A stretch of 64,000 nucleotides of DNA from Ectocarpus siliculosus (lineage: Eukaryota > Sar > Phaeophyceae > Ectocarpales > Ectocarpaceae). The notes under the pieces are model-generated. The model was not told the origin of the DNA. It searched no databases and saw only the letters and a program-made list of their open reading frames with translations. Position numbers and translations under genes: made by a program. Location: contig FN647938.1 in NCBI GenBank assembly GCA_000310025.1, positions 348,992 through 412,991 on the forward strand, read 5' to 3'. Shown one piece after another: positions 22,001-34,835 of this stretch; positions within the stretch are counted from its first letter, which is position 1, and each line of letters starts with the position of its first letter.

Positions 22001-24314
22001 GGCGCTGAAGGAGTTGGAAGGGTGGCCGGAAGAGGTGAACACTTACAATTTGTTTCAATACAGGACATCACTGCTGTAATATGTGTAGTGATGTAGGTTC
22101 GGCTGTATGATTGCTGTGTGTAATGATACTTATGCAATGCCACGTAGTCGCTGTGTGATAAGTGATGGTTGGTACAACCTATCTTGTGTAGCGACGAGTG
22201 AAAGCGAGGAGCTCATAAATGAATTGATTGTTGACCGTAGGAGATTAAGACTGTAGAGAGACCACTAGGTGATGCGAGCCCAACCAGGCTCACTCCCCAA
22301 CTATCCCGCTTCTTCTGATCTCTACAAACAGAGCTAGGATCCGGTTCCACCAGCAGGAAATTATTGATAGCCCCTGTGACAGCAATGACTTTACAGTCTC
22401 GACGACAGCGTACGGACTTATCCGCTTTCTCGAGACCCTGCGGTACAGGGCACCTCACATTTCTGCACAATTCTCCGCGATATTCACGTGTCGTTTTCTG
22501 TCGTGAATTGCGATATATTGGTGTCTCCCCGCGTTGTTTCCCGCGCGGCGTGAATCATTCATTGTGATAAATCAAAGCTACGAGTATCGTCGGCGTTGCC
22601 TGTCTGAATGAAGCCGATTTGTCATTTTGCGGGTTTATTTAGCCGATGGCTGAGTTTCTGTGTTGGCAGATCACGACCCGACGGTGGATGTGAAACAAAA
22701 AAAGAAAAAATGCTTGGGGAACCGCAATGAATTCACTGCTAATCTACCACGGGCTCTTATGTGTGGAATATATGGATTTGTTATGTTCTTTGTAAGAAAA
22801 TAAAAATAGACAGGTGCGCGTGAGAAAAAGGGTGTGGCGCTAGAGAAGTCCGCCGGCCACAGTCCGTTGTTTTGTTGACAGTATTGACAGTCGCCTAAGG
22901 TCGACATCGCGAGACGTACGCCGTAGTTCGAGATCGGTCTGTCTGTTGTGTGCTTTCAAGCGGACCCTGAGATTTTCGATTTTTTCCGAAATTGTTCGAA
23001 AAGACGAAAAAGAGCGATGGAGACAGGCACACGGCGAACCGGTAAAGACGAGAGAGAAACAGCGCGCATGGTCGCACATGGCCACCTACTTGAGGCGTAT
23101 GCTACTGCGCGTGGAAGTGGATGGGACTTGGGGTCATAATTTGCGATCCCGTACCGAAGCATAGTCGAGATGTCGCAAGACGTGCGCCATAGGTCGAGAT
23201 CGGCTTTAAATTCACGGTCGGGCAAGGGTGGGGGTATCGGAATGACAGGGGAACACTGCGACCAAAATGAAGTTCGTCGGAGAGACTGAAGGTTACAGCT
23301 TCAGAATATAGATGCAACATTACTACTCTGTGTTTCGTTCACGAGACTGTAACTGACTGTCGGCGTGCTTTGCAGGTGCGGAATGTCGTCCGAAACACGC
23401 CTCCGAACAAGATCATCGAAGTTTACGTGGGAGACAGCCCCTTGCAATGGACGACGTGGAGCAAGCAGCCTGGGGTTAGCTTGATGGGCGATGCTGCCCA
23501 CTCAATGCTTCCGACTTTGGGTAGGTCAAGGAAAGGTCGAAGGAAACACATCGTACTTTTTTGTGTTTTATATCTTATGGGCCAACAAGGGCGTGGTAAG
23601 TCGGGATTTCCCAGCCTGTCGATTATTATGGTTATGCATATCCGTACATCGGTTCAGCGGTTGTTTATTCAGGTTGACGCGAAGGTTCTCTGGGCGGAAA
23701 CAGTCTTCAGGCGATTGCCCATCCACATCCTATGGAGTAGGCGGTGAAGGGACGATTCATGTGTCCCAGCGATGAAGGTGTAAGATCTTGTGTACAATAC
23801 TGATTCGTTGTCGCATTCTCCTGGACGCTCCGATATGTTGCTGACTGATGCCATATTTGGTCCACCCATTCCCATCGTGTCCGTGTGGAAACAACGCTCC
23901 GTCCTCTCTAGGACGAGGGGTCAATGATCCAACTGCTAAGTCATGCAAAACACGAGTACGCCCCCCCCCCCCCCCCCCCCCCCNNNNNNNNNNNNNNNNN
24001 NNNNNNNNNNNNNNNNNNNNNNNNNNNNNNNNNNNNNNNNNNNNNNNNNNNNNNNNNNNNNNNNNNNNNNNNNNNNNNNNNNNCCCCCCCCCCCCCCCCC
24101 CCCCCTCCTTCCTTCCGTGTCCCTCCGACCAGCGATGGGAGTGACGACAGCCCTACAGGACGCCGCAGCCCTCACCAAATGCATCGATAACGCGGACACG
24201 CCGCTAATGGAGGCGTTGAAGGAATACGAAAACGCACGTCGAGTTCCATCGGCCACGCTACAGTTGATAAGCCGTGTTGCCATGGTGTTCATTGAAAATG
24301 TATTGTGCGGCTAA
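19004..24314 (+). CDS. FAD-dependent monooxygenase, predicted plastid-targeted
   Basis: Class A flavoprotein monooxygenase; the substrate cannot be told from sequence. Exons: 19004-19309, 20105-20451, 21127-21280, 21918-22034, 23376-23520, 24133-24314; all phases agree, giving 416 residues, normal for the family. FAD/NAD(P)H motifs are visible: DFAIVGGGPAGLAAAVGL (Rossmann GxGxxG), VIGADGRRSIVRKK, and GVSLMGDAAHSMLPT followed by MGVTTALQDAA. The N-terminus, MAPALRTWLLASLVVLSVG, is a signal peptide. After it comes EGFVAQP, with Phe at the likely cleavage point, then a Ser/Ala-rich stretch. That is the heterokont bipartite plastid leader pattern. Zeaxanthin-epoxidase-like or salicylate-hydroxylase-like enzymes are the nearest relatives I can suggest. 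Intron 1 carries a MITE and intron 5 an assembly gap. Confidence 0.87.
19331..19516. mobile_element. MITE copy B (5' end decayed)
   Basis: Contains GGACCGATTTTCGAAGCTC near the left and GAGCTTTGAAAATCGATCC near the right, then TTTATCTTGTGTCGGTAA. The interior (GCATAAACGAAACGATACG, TCTCGACCAGACGGCTTC) closely matches copy A. The outer left inverted repeat is not recognisable, so this copy is truncated or diverged. It lies in intron 1 of the FAD monooxygenase. Confidence 0.7.
22901..23206. repeat. Pair of ~42-bp direct repeats
   Basis: Bases about 22901-22942 (GTCGACATCGCGAGACGTAC and following) recur at about 23166-23206 (GTCGAGATGTCGCAAGACGT and following), both leading into a shared GTCGAGATCGG-like end. 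The pair is about 264 bases apart, inside an intron of the FAD monooxygenase. It could be the remains of an inserted element. No coding sequence lies between them. Confidence 0.5.
23984..24083. other. Assembly gap (100 N) inside poly-C
   Basis: 100 N bases are flanked by C runs (23961-23983 and 24084-24105). The last exon of the FAD monooxygenase starts 28 bases after the right-hand run. The round number suggests a gap of unknown size. Confidence 0.9.
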
Positions 24315-24761
24315 GAGGCCGATTTTCTTGTGAAATATGAGCAACCTCGTCCCTCAGTCGTTTCGCTGGTTCACGACAATTATAGCTCGATCCACCGAAA
24401 CGTTTGTCCGTCTATTCCGAGACACATATAGCTGGTTGCCCCGAATATTCAGTTGCTCACCTCGTTAAAACCATTGTCCGGCATGCCACCTGCTGCGGTC
24501 TGCCTGTTTGGGGGCTTCCTCTGCTCCATATTTATTTTTGTCGTGGTTGTGTTGATATTTAACGGTCGAGGTCCTTCTAGTCATCTTTGATTTGCCATAG
24601 GAGTAATGTATGGTACCTCATTGGGGGTAGTTAGCCTGCCACCACGGAGGCGCCCGCGTCAGTGGTAGAGAGAGAGAGAAAGGGTGCCCGCAGTTAGCTA
24701 GCAGGTACTAGGTTGGGTCGATTCAGTGTTTGAAGGCGAGTAGCATCGTCAACAACTTCAA

Positions 24762-27620
24762 GTGCAGCAAGGGTTCACATGTTGTTTGGTTCAGAACAAG
24801 CTACTTTTTCATTGGCTCCTCTCTACTCTCGTTACTGTTTCGTTTGCTTTGGTCCTGTTTCAGCTCGCCCAACCGGTCGTGCATAGACTAGTGAACGAAA
24901 ACAGATGGGATTTACTCATTGAAAACCTCAAAACTACAATTATTTTACCTTTTTTAGATGTAGTCCGAAGTGTGACGAGATGTGACGCGGTTCAGTGTGG
25001 AGCTAGTCCGCCCACTGTGTGCAGGTTGGAGCCGCTTCACTTCAGTCCGATTCCGTCCTTATCCTTCCTTTCTATGTCGGTGTTGCGAAGAATTCCCTTG
25101 AAAACGGCGCTGCCGCTGAGCTTGAAGGCCCCAGGATCCGGAGACTACGGCGGTTTTTTGGTGGAGTAGCGAACATCGGGAAAGAAGGGCGATCTTGACA
25201 GGCCCCGGGTCGTCCAAGAAGCGGACGAGGTGTAGTAGTAATCACACGGAAGAGACGATCCAGAAATTAATCTTGCCGAGCAACAAAAGTCGATCTTGTG
25301 CGTCATACCAGGAGAAGGCGCCGACAGGCAGAGGAGGCGAAGCGACGGACCCATGTACTGTGGAACGAAAGACGAGAGAGTAGCCCGAATCGCCAAGTTT
25401 GGTTTTGACCGCTTGTGCTGGTTGTTCATAATCGACTCCTTCCGCACCTACGGCTCATGGACTGGGTTCCGCGTCTCGGATGCCTACTGCAACTTAGGTT
25501 GCAACCACTCTGCAGCCTTCTGCAGGCAGCAGCAGCCTACGACTCTCCGGAGTCTCCCCCGAACTTGGTTTGGACCGCTCACGAGGATTCGCCTCCGGAC
25601 CTCCCCGCTCCACCTTCCGCAGCGCTGAGTTCTGCGTCTCCGGCGCAAGCTTCCTCGCCTACACAGGCAGCCTTCCTTGCATTCTTCGACGGAACCATGG
25701 TCAGTACGGCATTGATTGCGATGCCAAGCCCTTCAATCGTCTGGTCAGCTCTGCTCGATGGCCTATTTTGTGCCTTCCGCTGCCGTCTAGCCCCGGTGTG
25801 TCCGTGACCGTCGATTACTTCGGTCCTCTCCTGGTCACGCCACATGGGAACACGTACATTCTGCTCTTCACAGACCGTTCGTTTGAGTCGCCGTGCTGAT
25901 ATATACGCGGTTACGGCCTCAGAGTTTACCACCAAAGGTACTGCTTTTATCCTCGCCAACGGGTATCCCTTTGTGGGGCTGCCCGTTGAGCCTTTTGCCC
26001 GACATCGGCTCCTAGTTTTGTCCAAAACTGTCGCATGCTACAGTATGTACGCCCGTCTTGCTGTCCGCAATACTGGCTACTATAATAGCTCTTACCACCC
26101 CAATGGCAAGGTGGTGTGGAGGGTGTCAATCACACTATGGCACAGCTCTGGTCGTAAACGAGAGGCAAGACGACCGGGGCGCTCATCTACCGCACGCCGA
26201 GTTTGCATACGACAAATTCGGTAAGTGCCGCCACTGGTTTTGCGCCGAACGAGGTGCACATGAACTGTCGGCCGCTTTTCCCGATGAATGTTCTTGATCA
26301 TCCTTATGCTCGCGGTCACCAAAGCTTGAATCGTGATCAACTTGAGTATTCCGATCTCGCTGCTGATCGCCAACGTCGTTCCTACAACTTGGTGCGTGAG
26401 CAGCACAACTTGTCCAAATCACGGAACGCGCGGCGAAATTCGGCCCTTTCGGATGCTTTACGCGAGCTTCCTTCGCACCGTTGGTGAATGGGTCTGTGGT
26501 TGTACAACTCCGAATCCACCATTCGTCGAGATGTTCGTCCAGGTAAGATGACAACGTTCTCAAAGCCAGGTTGTCTTTGCTTTGGAATGGCCCGCGTAAA
26601 GTCTTGGCTGTGGGCCCGTGTTCATTTGATGGCCTTTGGCGTCCACAAGTTGCTCTACTTGGGTCTTTCCGTCGGACCTGCCGGGCCACAACTCGAAACG
26701 TCGGGTGTCGATCGTGCGTTGAAGCCTTGCGCTAACCCACATGACACCGATGACATGCCGCGATTTCTGCCTGCTGGCCTCATACACAGTATGGGTTGAA
26801 CTCTTATGCGACCAAATCTCCTCCGTACCATGTTACCGGAGACGACGTGGCGTCTAGAGGTTGAACGCAATAGTGGCCATAAGCCTGTCTGAAGTCGAGG
26901 TGGCACCATCGCTCGTACTTCTATATCAGACGCTTTGATTGGAAAGAGCCTTCTTCGTCCTCCTTAGGAGCACGAGATGGATCTTCTGCACTCCAAGTCA
27001 CATATTGCGTCCCCAAACCTGAAAAGTAAAAAATACCCAAAACAAAAACACAAGCAACACCCCAAACCAAATATATATTTGAGTATTGTCCAACGTGGGC
27101 CATAACAATCGACAACAGCAGCAGTGCTGGATGATAATGGTCTTTCCGTGGAAATAGCCCGCTGTTCAATCGATCGACTGTAGCCGTAATTTTCTGGATT
27201 CCTTCGCCTTGTGTTTTCCCGGCCTTGGACGGGTTCGTCTTACCACACATCGCCAAATGAATCGCCCCTATACCGCACGATGCGTATTGGTGCGGCCACC
27301 CGAGACTTGGCGCGTGGTGCTAAAGGAGAGCGATATTTGCTGGGGTCGTTGACGGGGCCAGAGGCGTTGTGGGAGACACCCGGGACGGTCGGTTCGAGGC
27401 GGAAGTCCGTGGTAAAGATGAAGATGGCGGTTCTTCAGAGAAACTATCTTCGACAGGCGAGAGCGGCTTGCCTGTCTTTTACGGCGACAAGTTCGCGTAG
27501 AAATCACGTCGTTGGGGTCGGCGGTCCGGCGCGGTTTGGCAGTGGCCGAAAGAACTCAAATCTCACAACAGCAAGCAGGCACAGATTGAACCTTTCTCGT
27601 ACTAATGGTCATCTATAGTT
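24762..27620 (+). mobile_element. Decayed Ty3/gypsy retrotransposon (RNase H-integrase part)
   Basis: Several frames, broken by stops and frameshifts, read in family order. Near 24.78-25.0 kb there is an RNase H tail resembling the second copy at 27.96 kb. At 25.8 kb an integrase start reads VDYFGPLLVTPHGNTYILLF, then SRRADIYAVTASEFTTKGTA in another frame. SYHPNG and NSVSAATGFAPNEVHMN follow at 26.08-26.27 kb, then post-integrase sequence with YARGHQSLNRDQLEYSDLAA. No intact frame longer than about 135 codons remains, and I found no LTRs. It is a dead fragment of an LTR element between the FAD monooxygenase and the ankyrin gene. Confidence 0.75.
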
Positions 27621-27960
27621 AGGAACTACGCGGCTTTCGTCAGCTTAAGCCTCACCCCACACCAACCTCACGAGAGGGAATAGGAGCATTTATTTTTGGT
27701 CGCCAGATGCATGCTTCTGTACGAGTGATGCAGAGCGGGGGGATATCAGAGGAGGCTCCGTGGTGATTAATGGGGGGAAAACCGTGGTGAGAAAGGGGAC
27801 TCCGTGGGTCCTTTTTCGGCCAACAATGACGTATTTTCTCATACAGAAACAAACTCAACAGCTTCGACGTAGCTCGACGATGCGGTCACGGATGAATATC
27901 GCCGATCGTTGTTTCACGTTTCAACTCGTTTTCTTTTTCAAGTTGTCGCGTAAAGGGTGA

Positions 27961-29130
27961 ATGGCATATTGGTGTGCACGGACCATAACAACCTATACTT
28001 ATTCCTTGACCCCTCTCTACTCTTTACGTTGTTTCGTTTACTTTGATCCTGTTTCTACTGGCCCAAGCGAACAACTCAAGAAACACACGCTACCCCATTT
28101 TCCGGGGATACTTGGGTGGAGAAGCGAGGATAACAATCTAAGGAAGCACTATTATTCTAGCAACGTCAACACTCGCTTCGGAGCATTGGAAACTTTGGCA
28201 GGAGCGGCCACATGTAGTGCCGACAAAAAAAGGGACGGGCCTCCACGTCATCTCGCACTCCTCCCTCCGAGTCAATGGCAACTCTGAAGCTCCCGTTAAG
28301 GGGGATTCAGTTTCTGTCCCTTGTTTCCTGAGACAACACAAGGAAATCGAGGCAACTACAGCATCTCTACAATCTACGACGGAAATCACCAGCCACACCA
28401 CCGCATGGCATATCAAATACTACGATGCAATCAATCCACGATCGTCTATGCATGCAACAGTTGAACTTCCATGTTCCCGGGTGAGTGGCCTCATCACACA
28501 ATGTCATCGCTGATGATACTGAGGGCCCACGAGCGAAATGCATCATTGGGTTGCCCCAATCGCACGCAGAATGGCCGCATTCAACGGAATGACTTTTCAA
28601 TCCGACAGATGATCGCCGCCGGCACCAAAGAGTATGGGCAAAGACGAAGCACGACGTACAAGACACCTGTAACACAGGCGAGGACGAGGAGTGGCAACAA
28701 CCGAAGCGATCAGTTCTTAGCCGAGGACCCTACAAAGGAGACCGTTGTAGCGAGTAAGAATTGTGCTGGGCAGGCACAAGGAGGAGTACAAGCGGCGCCG
28801 CAACGGGGCGAGGTAGGGTTCGAGCTATCGCACAATTCAAATCATTGCTTCGCCTTTTGTCGATTCCGAAATGCTTGGGACTGCTGCCGACATACTTCGC
28901 GCGGCAATCCTCCAATCCCTCCTATGTTTGGGCTGTTGACTATCTCTTGTCGCTCGCTCGGAAATGAAGAACTATACTCGAAAACGCACCTAAATCAACA
29001 GCTACCCGCATCGTCCCGTTCGGGGCGTCCAACGTCCGTTGAGAAGCGAGCGAGGCCGGCAGAATCGGGGTCCGAGGATACGCAGTTGCTGAGACCAGTA
29101 CGATTCGATTTCTCGCCCTTGACAGCATGA
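27961..29130 (+). mobile_element. Second gypsy-type fragment (RNase H and downstream)
   Basis: At 27966-28020 the frame ILVCTDHNNLYLFLDPSL matches the TDH-NL motif of gypsy-type RNase H. The next segment, TPLYSLRCFVYFDPVSTGP, parallels APLYSRYCFVCFGPVSARP of the first fragment at about 24.81 kb. So two related elements lie in tandem. Downstream frames to about 29.13 kb are open but unrecognised, and the right-hand limit is uncertain. Confidence 0.6.
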
Positions 29131-31963
29131 TAGTGGAGATGGCAACTCACGAGGAACGGGTTGAAGCGCCCCGTGCTACGTCAGATGAGACTTCAATGTT
29201 TCTCTCCCCGGCTGCTCGAGTATATGTATGCGGGGTGTCCCAAGCGAAGTGAGCGGGTGCTACATGATGTGTAGATGTGCCATCATACAGCGCATACATG
29301 CGACGTGTTTTTTTTTTTCTCGGCTCTTTTTGGTTGGTGGGAGAGTGGTGGGGCTCACCATACAAAAAACACCTACCTACCTGTTACGGTATTCCCGCGG
29401 GGTTTGCATACTGAGGCCAACACATTCCTTCACGGTGAACGAGATAACACAGCGAGCGGGTGTATGCAAAATACTGCACCGCTCAAAGTGCAGTCAGCAT
29501 TCGAATTCCTTCCGCACAGTCAGCATGTCACCTCACTCAATCTGGGTGTTGCACAAGTTAGTTGCGGATACAGCAGAATTTGTCATAGTCGTGACACGCC
29601 AGTCATTCTACAGGAACCACAAACGGAAGGTCGACAACGGTAGACTTGGCTCAGATGCTTTCTCCTCCGCATGGGAGGAGCAAATCGAATGATAGCATAT
29701 GTTGGGAATAAAGTTTCGCGGCGGGGGATGGTTATACTGCAACGAACAGACGGAACATATTTATCATAATAAGTCTGTACATAACCATATGCTCGGAGCT
29801 CCAGTCCTCAACCCCCCCCCCAACCGGCGGTGATGATTGCGGGGAGCTAAAAGAAAAATTATTCGTTGGAATACCCTTGTGTCAGGGACAAATAAATTCC
29901 ACAGCCCTCTTTCCCCAACTTCAACATTGCAGTCGATTTGTATTTTTGTAGTATGCAGACACGAACCGGCACTGAAAATTCTCGTCACACGGCCTTTCTT
30001 CCTCCATTTAGACTGTATCAGAACGCAGGGACCTAACCATCCAAAACCGAAAAGGCTATCGTTTCGGCGGACTACAGCAGTACTACCACCGGAGATGACG
30101 GGGTGACGATCAGACAAGCGTGGGCACGATTATTATTATTACTTTTTTTTTTTCTTAATATGACACAACGAATCCATCTCTCTCTATCATAGAAAAGAGT
30201 CTGAGACAGATTATAATAGCAATGAATTAATAGCGTCAGAAAGTACCTGTATGTCTACGGTTTCCCAGACAGCATATAGGGACATCTCTCCTGCGGGTAA
30301 CAGGCTCAACAAGACAGTTTGGTAGCTGTCTTGTGTGTCTCATATATAATATGTTATGTTGGGAAGGTGCAGAGGATATGTGTTAGGTACTGGTCGGGCG
30401 TTTTGTGTGTGGCACCCTTTTAGTCGTAGGGCATGCAATCTCCCTCAGTTTTCAAACGTATTTTCAATGTGGTACGCGTATGTACCGGGTATGTGTATAT
30501 GCGGACACATTTCGGAGTATGTGCGGACACACGGGAGTGGTGATGTTTTTTTTTCTCGTCGTACGCCTGGGGCAAAGGTAAACATTAGCATCAACATAGC
30601 TGAACCACGATGTCTCCCGCACGTCCCGAAAAACAACAGACTGCCGTGACGACATTCTTTCTGGCTGGTCAAATGACTTGATTTCGGTTGTTAAAATATT
30701 CGAGCATTGCGTGTTGTGTGGTCAGCGTTACCTGGAGTGTCTGCGACACTTGATTCATTGGTTCAACCGGTTCAAAGGGCGCGTGACATGCTGTCTCTTC
30801 CCCTTTCGCTGACGCATTACTACAGCTTGAGCTCTATGCGACGCCAATGAAAGAGTTCGACGATGCGGGATTTTGCCCCCCCCGCACAACCCCGGTCGTC
30901 ATCATCACTCACCACCATTGGCCGTCGTGCTTGAAAACATGAACACTTATCCGAAAGCATACATTTACATTAACTTGGGCTTGTACAAAATCAAAGCTTC
31001 TTTGTTGGGTCACCCCCCCAACCGCTACGACCTCACGCTGTACACTTCGTACCTATTTAGACACCTTCCTCTCTCGGGCAATCCCTTCTTCCCTCTTCGG
31101 CTGACCGTGAGCAACAAGAGGGCTATACACACGTGCCCCCTACACCATGCAGAAAAGGTATACATCCGCTTGCCGTATTCCAAGCAACGCTGTGAAGGCA
31201 CGATTGGTTCTCTCCCGTGTGCCCATCTCCACTTCTGGAAAACAAAACAAGGGGTTGTACATCCGTGCTACCGAACGAACGCCTTGCTCCAATCATGTCT
31301 ATCTTTATCGCGAGACCAAAAACATTTGTTCTACCAAAGAAAATCACTCGCTGGGAGCAGGTGTCCCGTCTAGTATCTAGGCGACAGCAGCATCACGCCG
31401 ACAACTGGAAATACAACGCCAAAAAAAAAAAAGGTATACATACGCCGGCCATAACCGACTTCTTGAAGAAACTTCACAAGTGGGAAAAATCCCATGGCTC
31501 ACTTCACTTGATTGGGGTCAACGGGACGCACTGGACAACTTCAGCAATACCCCCTTTGATCTAAAAAAGGGCCTGGCAAGGCATATTTTAGTGAGCCACA
31601 AGAAAGGTACTAGCACCTTATGGTGAGTGACACCCCATCCATCCTGCACATCAGGCGGAACACCTTTCGGTGCACCTGCTGGACGCATCAGCCAGGATCA
31701 CACAGGATGATACACAGGAACCCCACCGAAAAGGGTGGTGCTTGGTGGGGGTGCCTGGCGGCTGAAAAACAGAGCATCAGGAACTGTAGGAGGGGAAAAA
31801 AAAACAGGGCCATTCAAAAAGCGCGCCCTGTAGGCAAGTCATTCACCACAGCGACGGAAAGGATTAATGATCGAGACAAAAAAAAAAGAAACACAGGACA
31901 CAACGCCAACTTACGGCAACAAGGTTGTGGGCCGGCGATCATTAACCCAACTTGGTTCTTCGT
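29131..31963. other. Intergenic, repeat-bearing, no gene seen
   Basis: I find no exon with family similarity. The stretch contains copy 2 of a dispersed repeat at 30143-30301, T- and A-rich runs, and short unrelated frames on both strands. Its left part may still be retrotransposon debris. Confidence 0.4.
30143..30301 (+). repeat. Dispersed repeat, copy 2
   Basis: Near-identical to 10751-10903: T run, CTTAATATGACACAACGAA, AGAGTCTGAGACAGATTA, AGCGTCAGAAAGTACCTGTA, CTGCGGGTAACA. It has small insertions relative to copy 1. The flanks differ, apart from the T run, so it behaves as a mobile or retroposed unit. Confidence 0.8.
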
Positions 31964-34835
31964 CTAAAGGAAGCCGACCACCAATCGGAAGCACCCTTCC
32001 TCACCAATTCCGACAAGTTGGTTCACCAACCTCGCAAAATCCTCCCCCTGGCCGTCCTCCATGTCACTACAAGCACCCCCTCTACCGTCTAAATCGATGG
32101 CCTCTGCCTCGAACACCCCTCGGTTGTGCTTGTCCCTCAGCATCAGCAGCCAGCCCCGCCTAGCCCAAGCGCGAGCACCTCGCGCCGTGTTGAGGAGCAA
32201 AGCTGTCTTGGCCACGCGGGGACAGCCGCGGGGGCGGGTCTCCGCGGCTAGCGCAAGCTGAGACCAGGGGGTGGACCCATCCTTTGCGATGGCTGACTCC
32301 TGGGCACCCCACGCGAGCAGAAGCTGGACGCAACCAGCGTGCGCATTCTGGCACGCGAGATGAAGGGCGCTCCTGTTGTTATCGACATCATACGAGTGAG
32401 GAGAGGGGGCCGTGAATTTCTGGTGCACGCCGTGTACGTGTCTCGTGTGCAAGGCAGCATCGTGAACAGAGCACTGCTGCAAGCTGGACGTGGATACACT
32501 CGTTGGGGGTGCTCTTCTGTGGATTTTGCTAGAAGCAAACGGCACACGTCGCCAGCGTGTGATCTACCTTCTATACGCACACGTTCGCTATACTAGCCCT
32601 TCTCGGGTGCCAGGAGCCCATTCAAAACTCAAACTTAGAGATACACTCGGAGGTAATCAACCCCAACGAGCAAGTCTGCACTCGCCTTCCGCTATTCCCA
32701 ACGACGCAGACGTCGGCCCCTCCCCTCAGCAGGGCCAGCACGACGCCCTCTCGGCCGTTGAACGCCGCACGGTGCAGCGCCGTGCTCCCGTAAACGTTCC
32801 GAGCGTCGACTATGGACTCGACACCGTTCTGCTGCGGCATCGGTGCCGCCATCGGCCATGACAACTCCTCGGCTTCTAGTGCCGGTGCCACTAACGACGC
32901 AGGCACATTCCCTGGCGGCAATCCGATGGGTGCGAACCCGTAGAACTCGAGCAGCACCATCACGACGGTGGTGTGCCCGACTTGAGCAGCGCAGTGCAGG
33001 GGAGTCTTCCCGGACCCGTCGCGAGCGGACCCGTCAGCGCCGGCTTCGAGAAGGGCCAGGACGACCGCTGTGTTCCCTCGGGTACAAGCCCAGTGTAGAG
33101 GGGAACGTCCCGTCTGAGAATATAGGGGGAGTTCCGTCAAATGAGGAGGGGGAGGGGAGGTTGTTGAAATGCTGCGCCTTGTGAGAGGGTATTGTCCCGC
33201 CAAGAAAAAAAATGTAGTTACCGGGGACGCCATGGACGCATGAAATGGGCCGAGTTGGCTGACCTTGCGGCACACTCCGGACTGGTTGTTGTTGTTGTTG
33301 TCCTCTTGAAATAAAAAATTCATGACTAATCCGGTCTCTGCTCAGCGCCTCCCAACATCCGCAACCGATGCAGACTCCTTCCGTGATCACAGGTGGGCCC
33401 GTAACAAACAAAAATACCCGAGAGAAAAAAAAAAAAAAGGCGAAGGGCGTGTATGCGTTATCTCACACTATCGAAGAAGTTGGTGGGGGCACCGGCGTCG
33501 AGCAAGGATCGGGCGAGCGCGCCGTCATCGTCCGCGTTTCGCGCACAATCTCGGAGAGGGCTTTGTAACCAAGTCCGCGACGCAGCACCCGTTTCCTGAA
33601 CCTGCTGCGGTTGGGGCTGGTGGGTTGGGGAGGGGGGGAGCATTATCAGACAAGTACCACATATCGGGGTCAAAGTGTGCCTATCACGTGAAAAAAACAA
33701 TTTTCGAGCGGGGGTACAAAGTATGGAACGGCCATGCATAGTTCTATCCCTGATGGTACCAGACAAGTACTTCGATACATTCAACGGGCTCGGGTGCCAG
33801 AGGAGAGCAGGGAGCATTCTTCGAACAGTTACAGTTCAAGACGTCGATATACCGTCGTACTCGAGCCCCATTTCGCGCGGCGCCAGCAGCGAATTTCCAG
33901 ACAATACCTCCGGCAACGTTCGTGAAACGCGTACGGGGGACAGACCAATCACCTGCTGCGCTGGAGCGGGCGCCTGGTCACTGTCGGGTGATCGGTTTTC
34001 ATTAGCTGCGTCCGGGTTGAGGATGGATTCGATGGGGCTCCCGGCATGCCCGGCAGCCGGCGGTCCCCCCGTGTGTTGAGGTAGGTGGCGTTGCCTGCGA
34101 GGGAATGGCAGCATGGCAACATGGCAGCAATCGAGACAAGGCAAGATTCGTCGAGATGCCGAGACGCAACACCATTTTTTTTTTTGCCACGTCTGGGGGG
34201 GAAAAAACAAATACGTTATATGGACCACCAAAACGTCGGACACGCACACATTGGGGAGTTTTTAAGGCGATCGTTCTAGGACTTGATGGGTGTGGTTGCC
34301 CGCCGAGGCAAGAAAAGCATGCCGGCTGTTGGATCAGTTGGGGCCGGCGGCGGCGTTTGCGCTAGTCTTTCCTCGATAGGAGTGTCTCCCTTCTCAACTG
34401 GTGAGCAATGGAAGGAACACCGGTAAGCTTGAGCCCTAGACTGCGGAACGTCGAATTCGTATTCCGTCCCTGTCTACCTTGGAGAGTAAACGTTGACCCT
34501 TTGGTCAAGAAAAAGACGGGCGAAACAAAAACAAAGCTGGCCGCCTCCCTAGCGATCGACAAACGAGAACGATAACGAGTTTCTTCGCCAACTTTCCACA
34601 TACATACGCATAGCGCCTTCCGAGACGCCCCCAAACGAGCGAATGCCGTAGGTACAGTACACATCGTGGCCGGCATGACGCAAAACTTCCGTGGACGTTT
34701 GAACGGGCCGGTTACAATACTCACTTTACGAATCCCTTGGAGATCATATCGTTGAACCACGCCATGTTCATTCCATCCCCCTGGCCGTCTTGCATGGTTC
34801 TCCCTCTGTTGGCAGCATAGGGTGAAACGCGTCAT
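31964..34835 (-). CDS. Ankyrin-repeat protein
   Basis: Predicted protein-protein interaction scaffold; partner unknown. Exons in transcript order: 34835-34725, 33601-33467, 33113-32686, 32372-31964; phases agree, giving about 360 residues. Repeat signatures are GRSPLHWACTRGNTAVVLAL, GKTPLHCAAQVGHTTVVMVL, GSTALHRAAFNGREGVVLAL and, across the last splice junction, GRSALHLACQNAHAGCVQLL. An earlier degenerate repeat ends LLDAGAPTNFFDS. An insert of about 40 residues interrupts the array. The C-terminus after the repeats (ARAWARRGWLLMLRDK, then an acidic tail) is not ankyrin. The last intron uses a GC donor (AAG|GCGAGT), the only choice keeping phase and consensus. The first exon is the weakest part; other 5' exons at 33.8-34.25 kb are possible. 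Confidence 0.75.
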
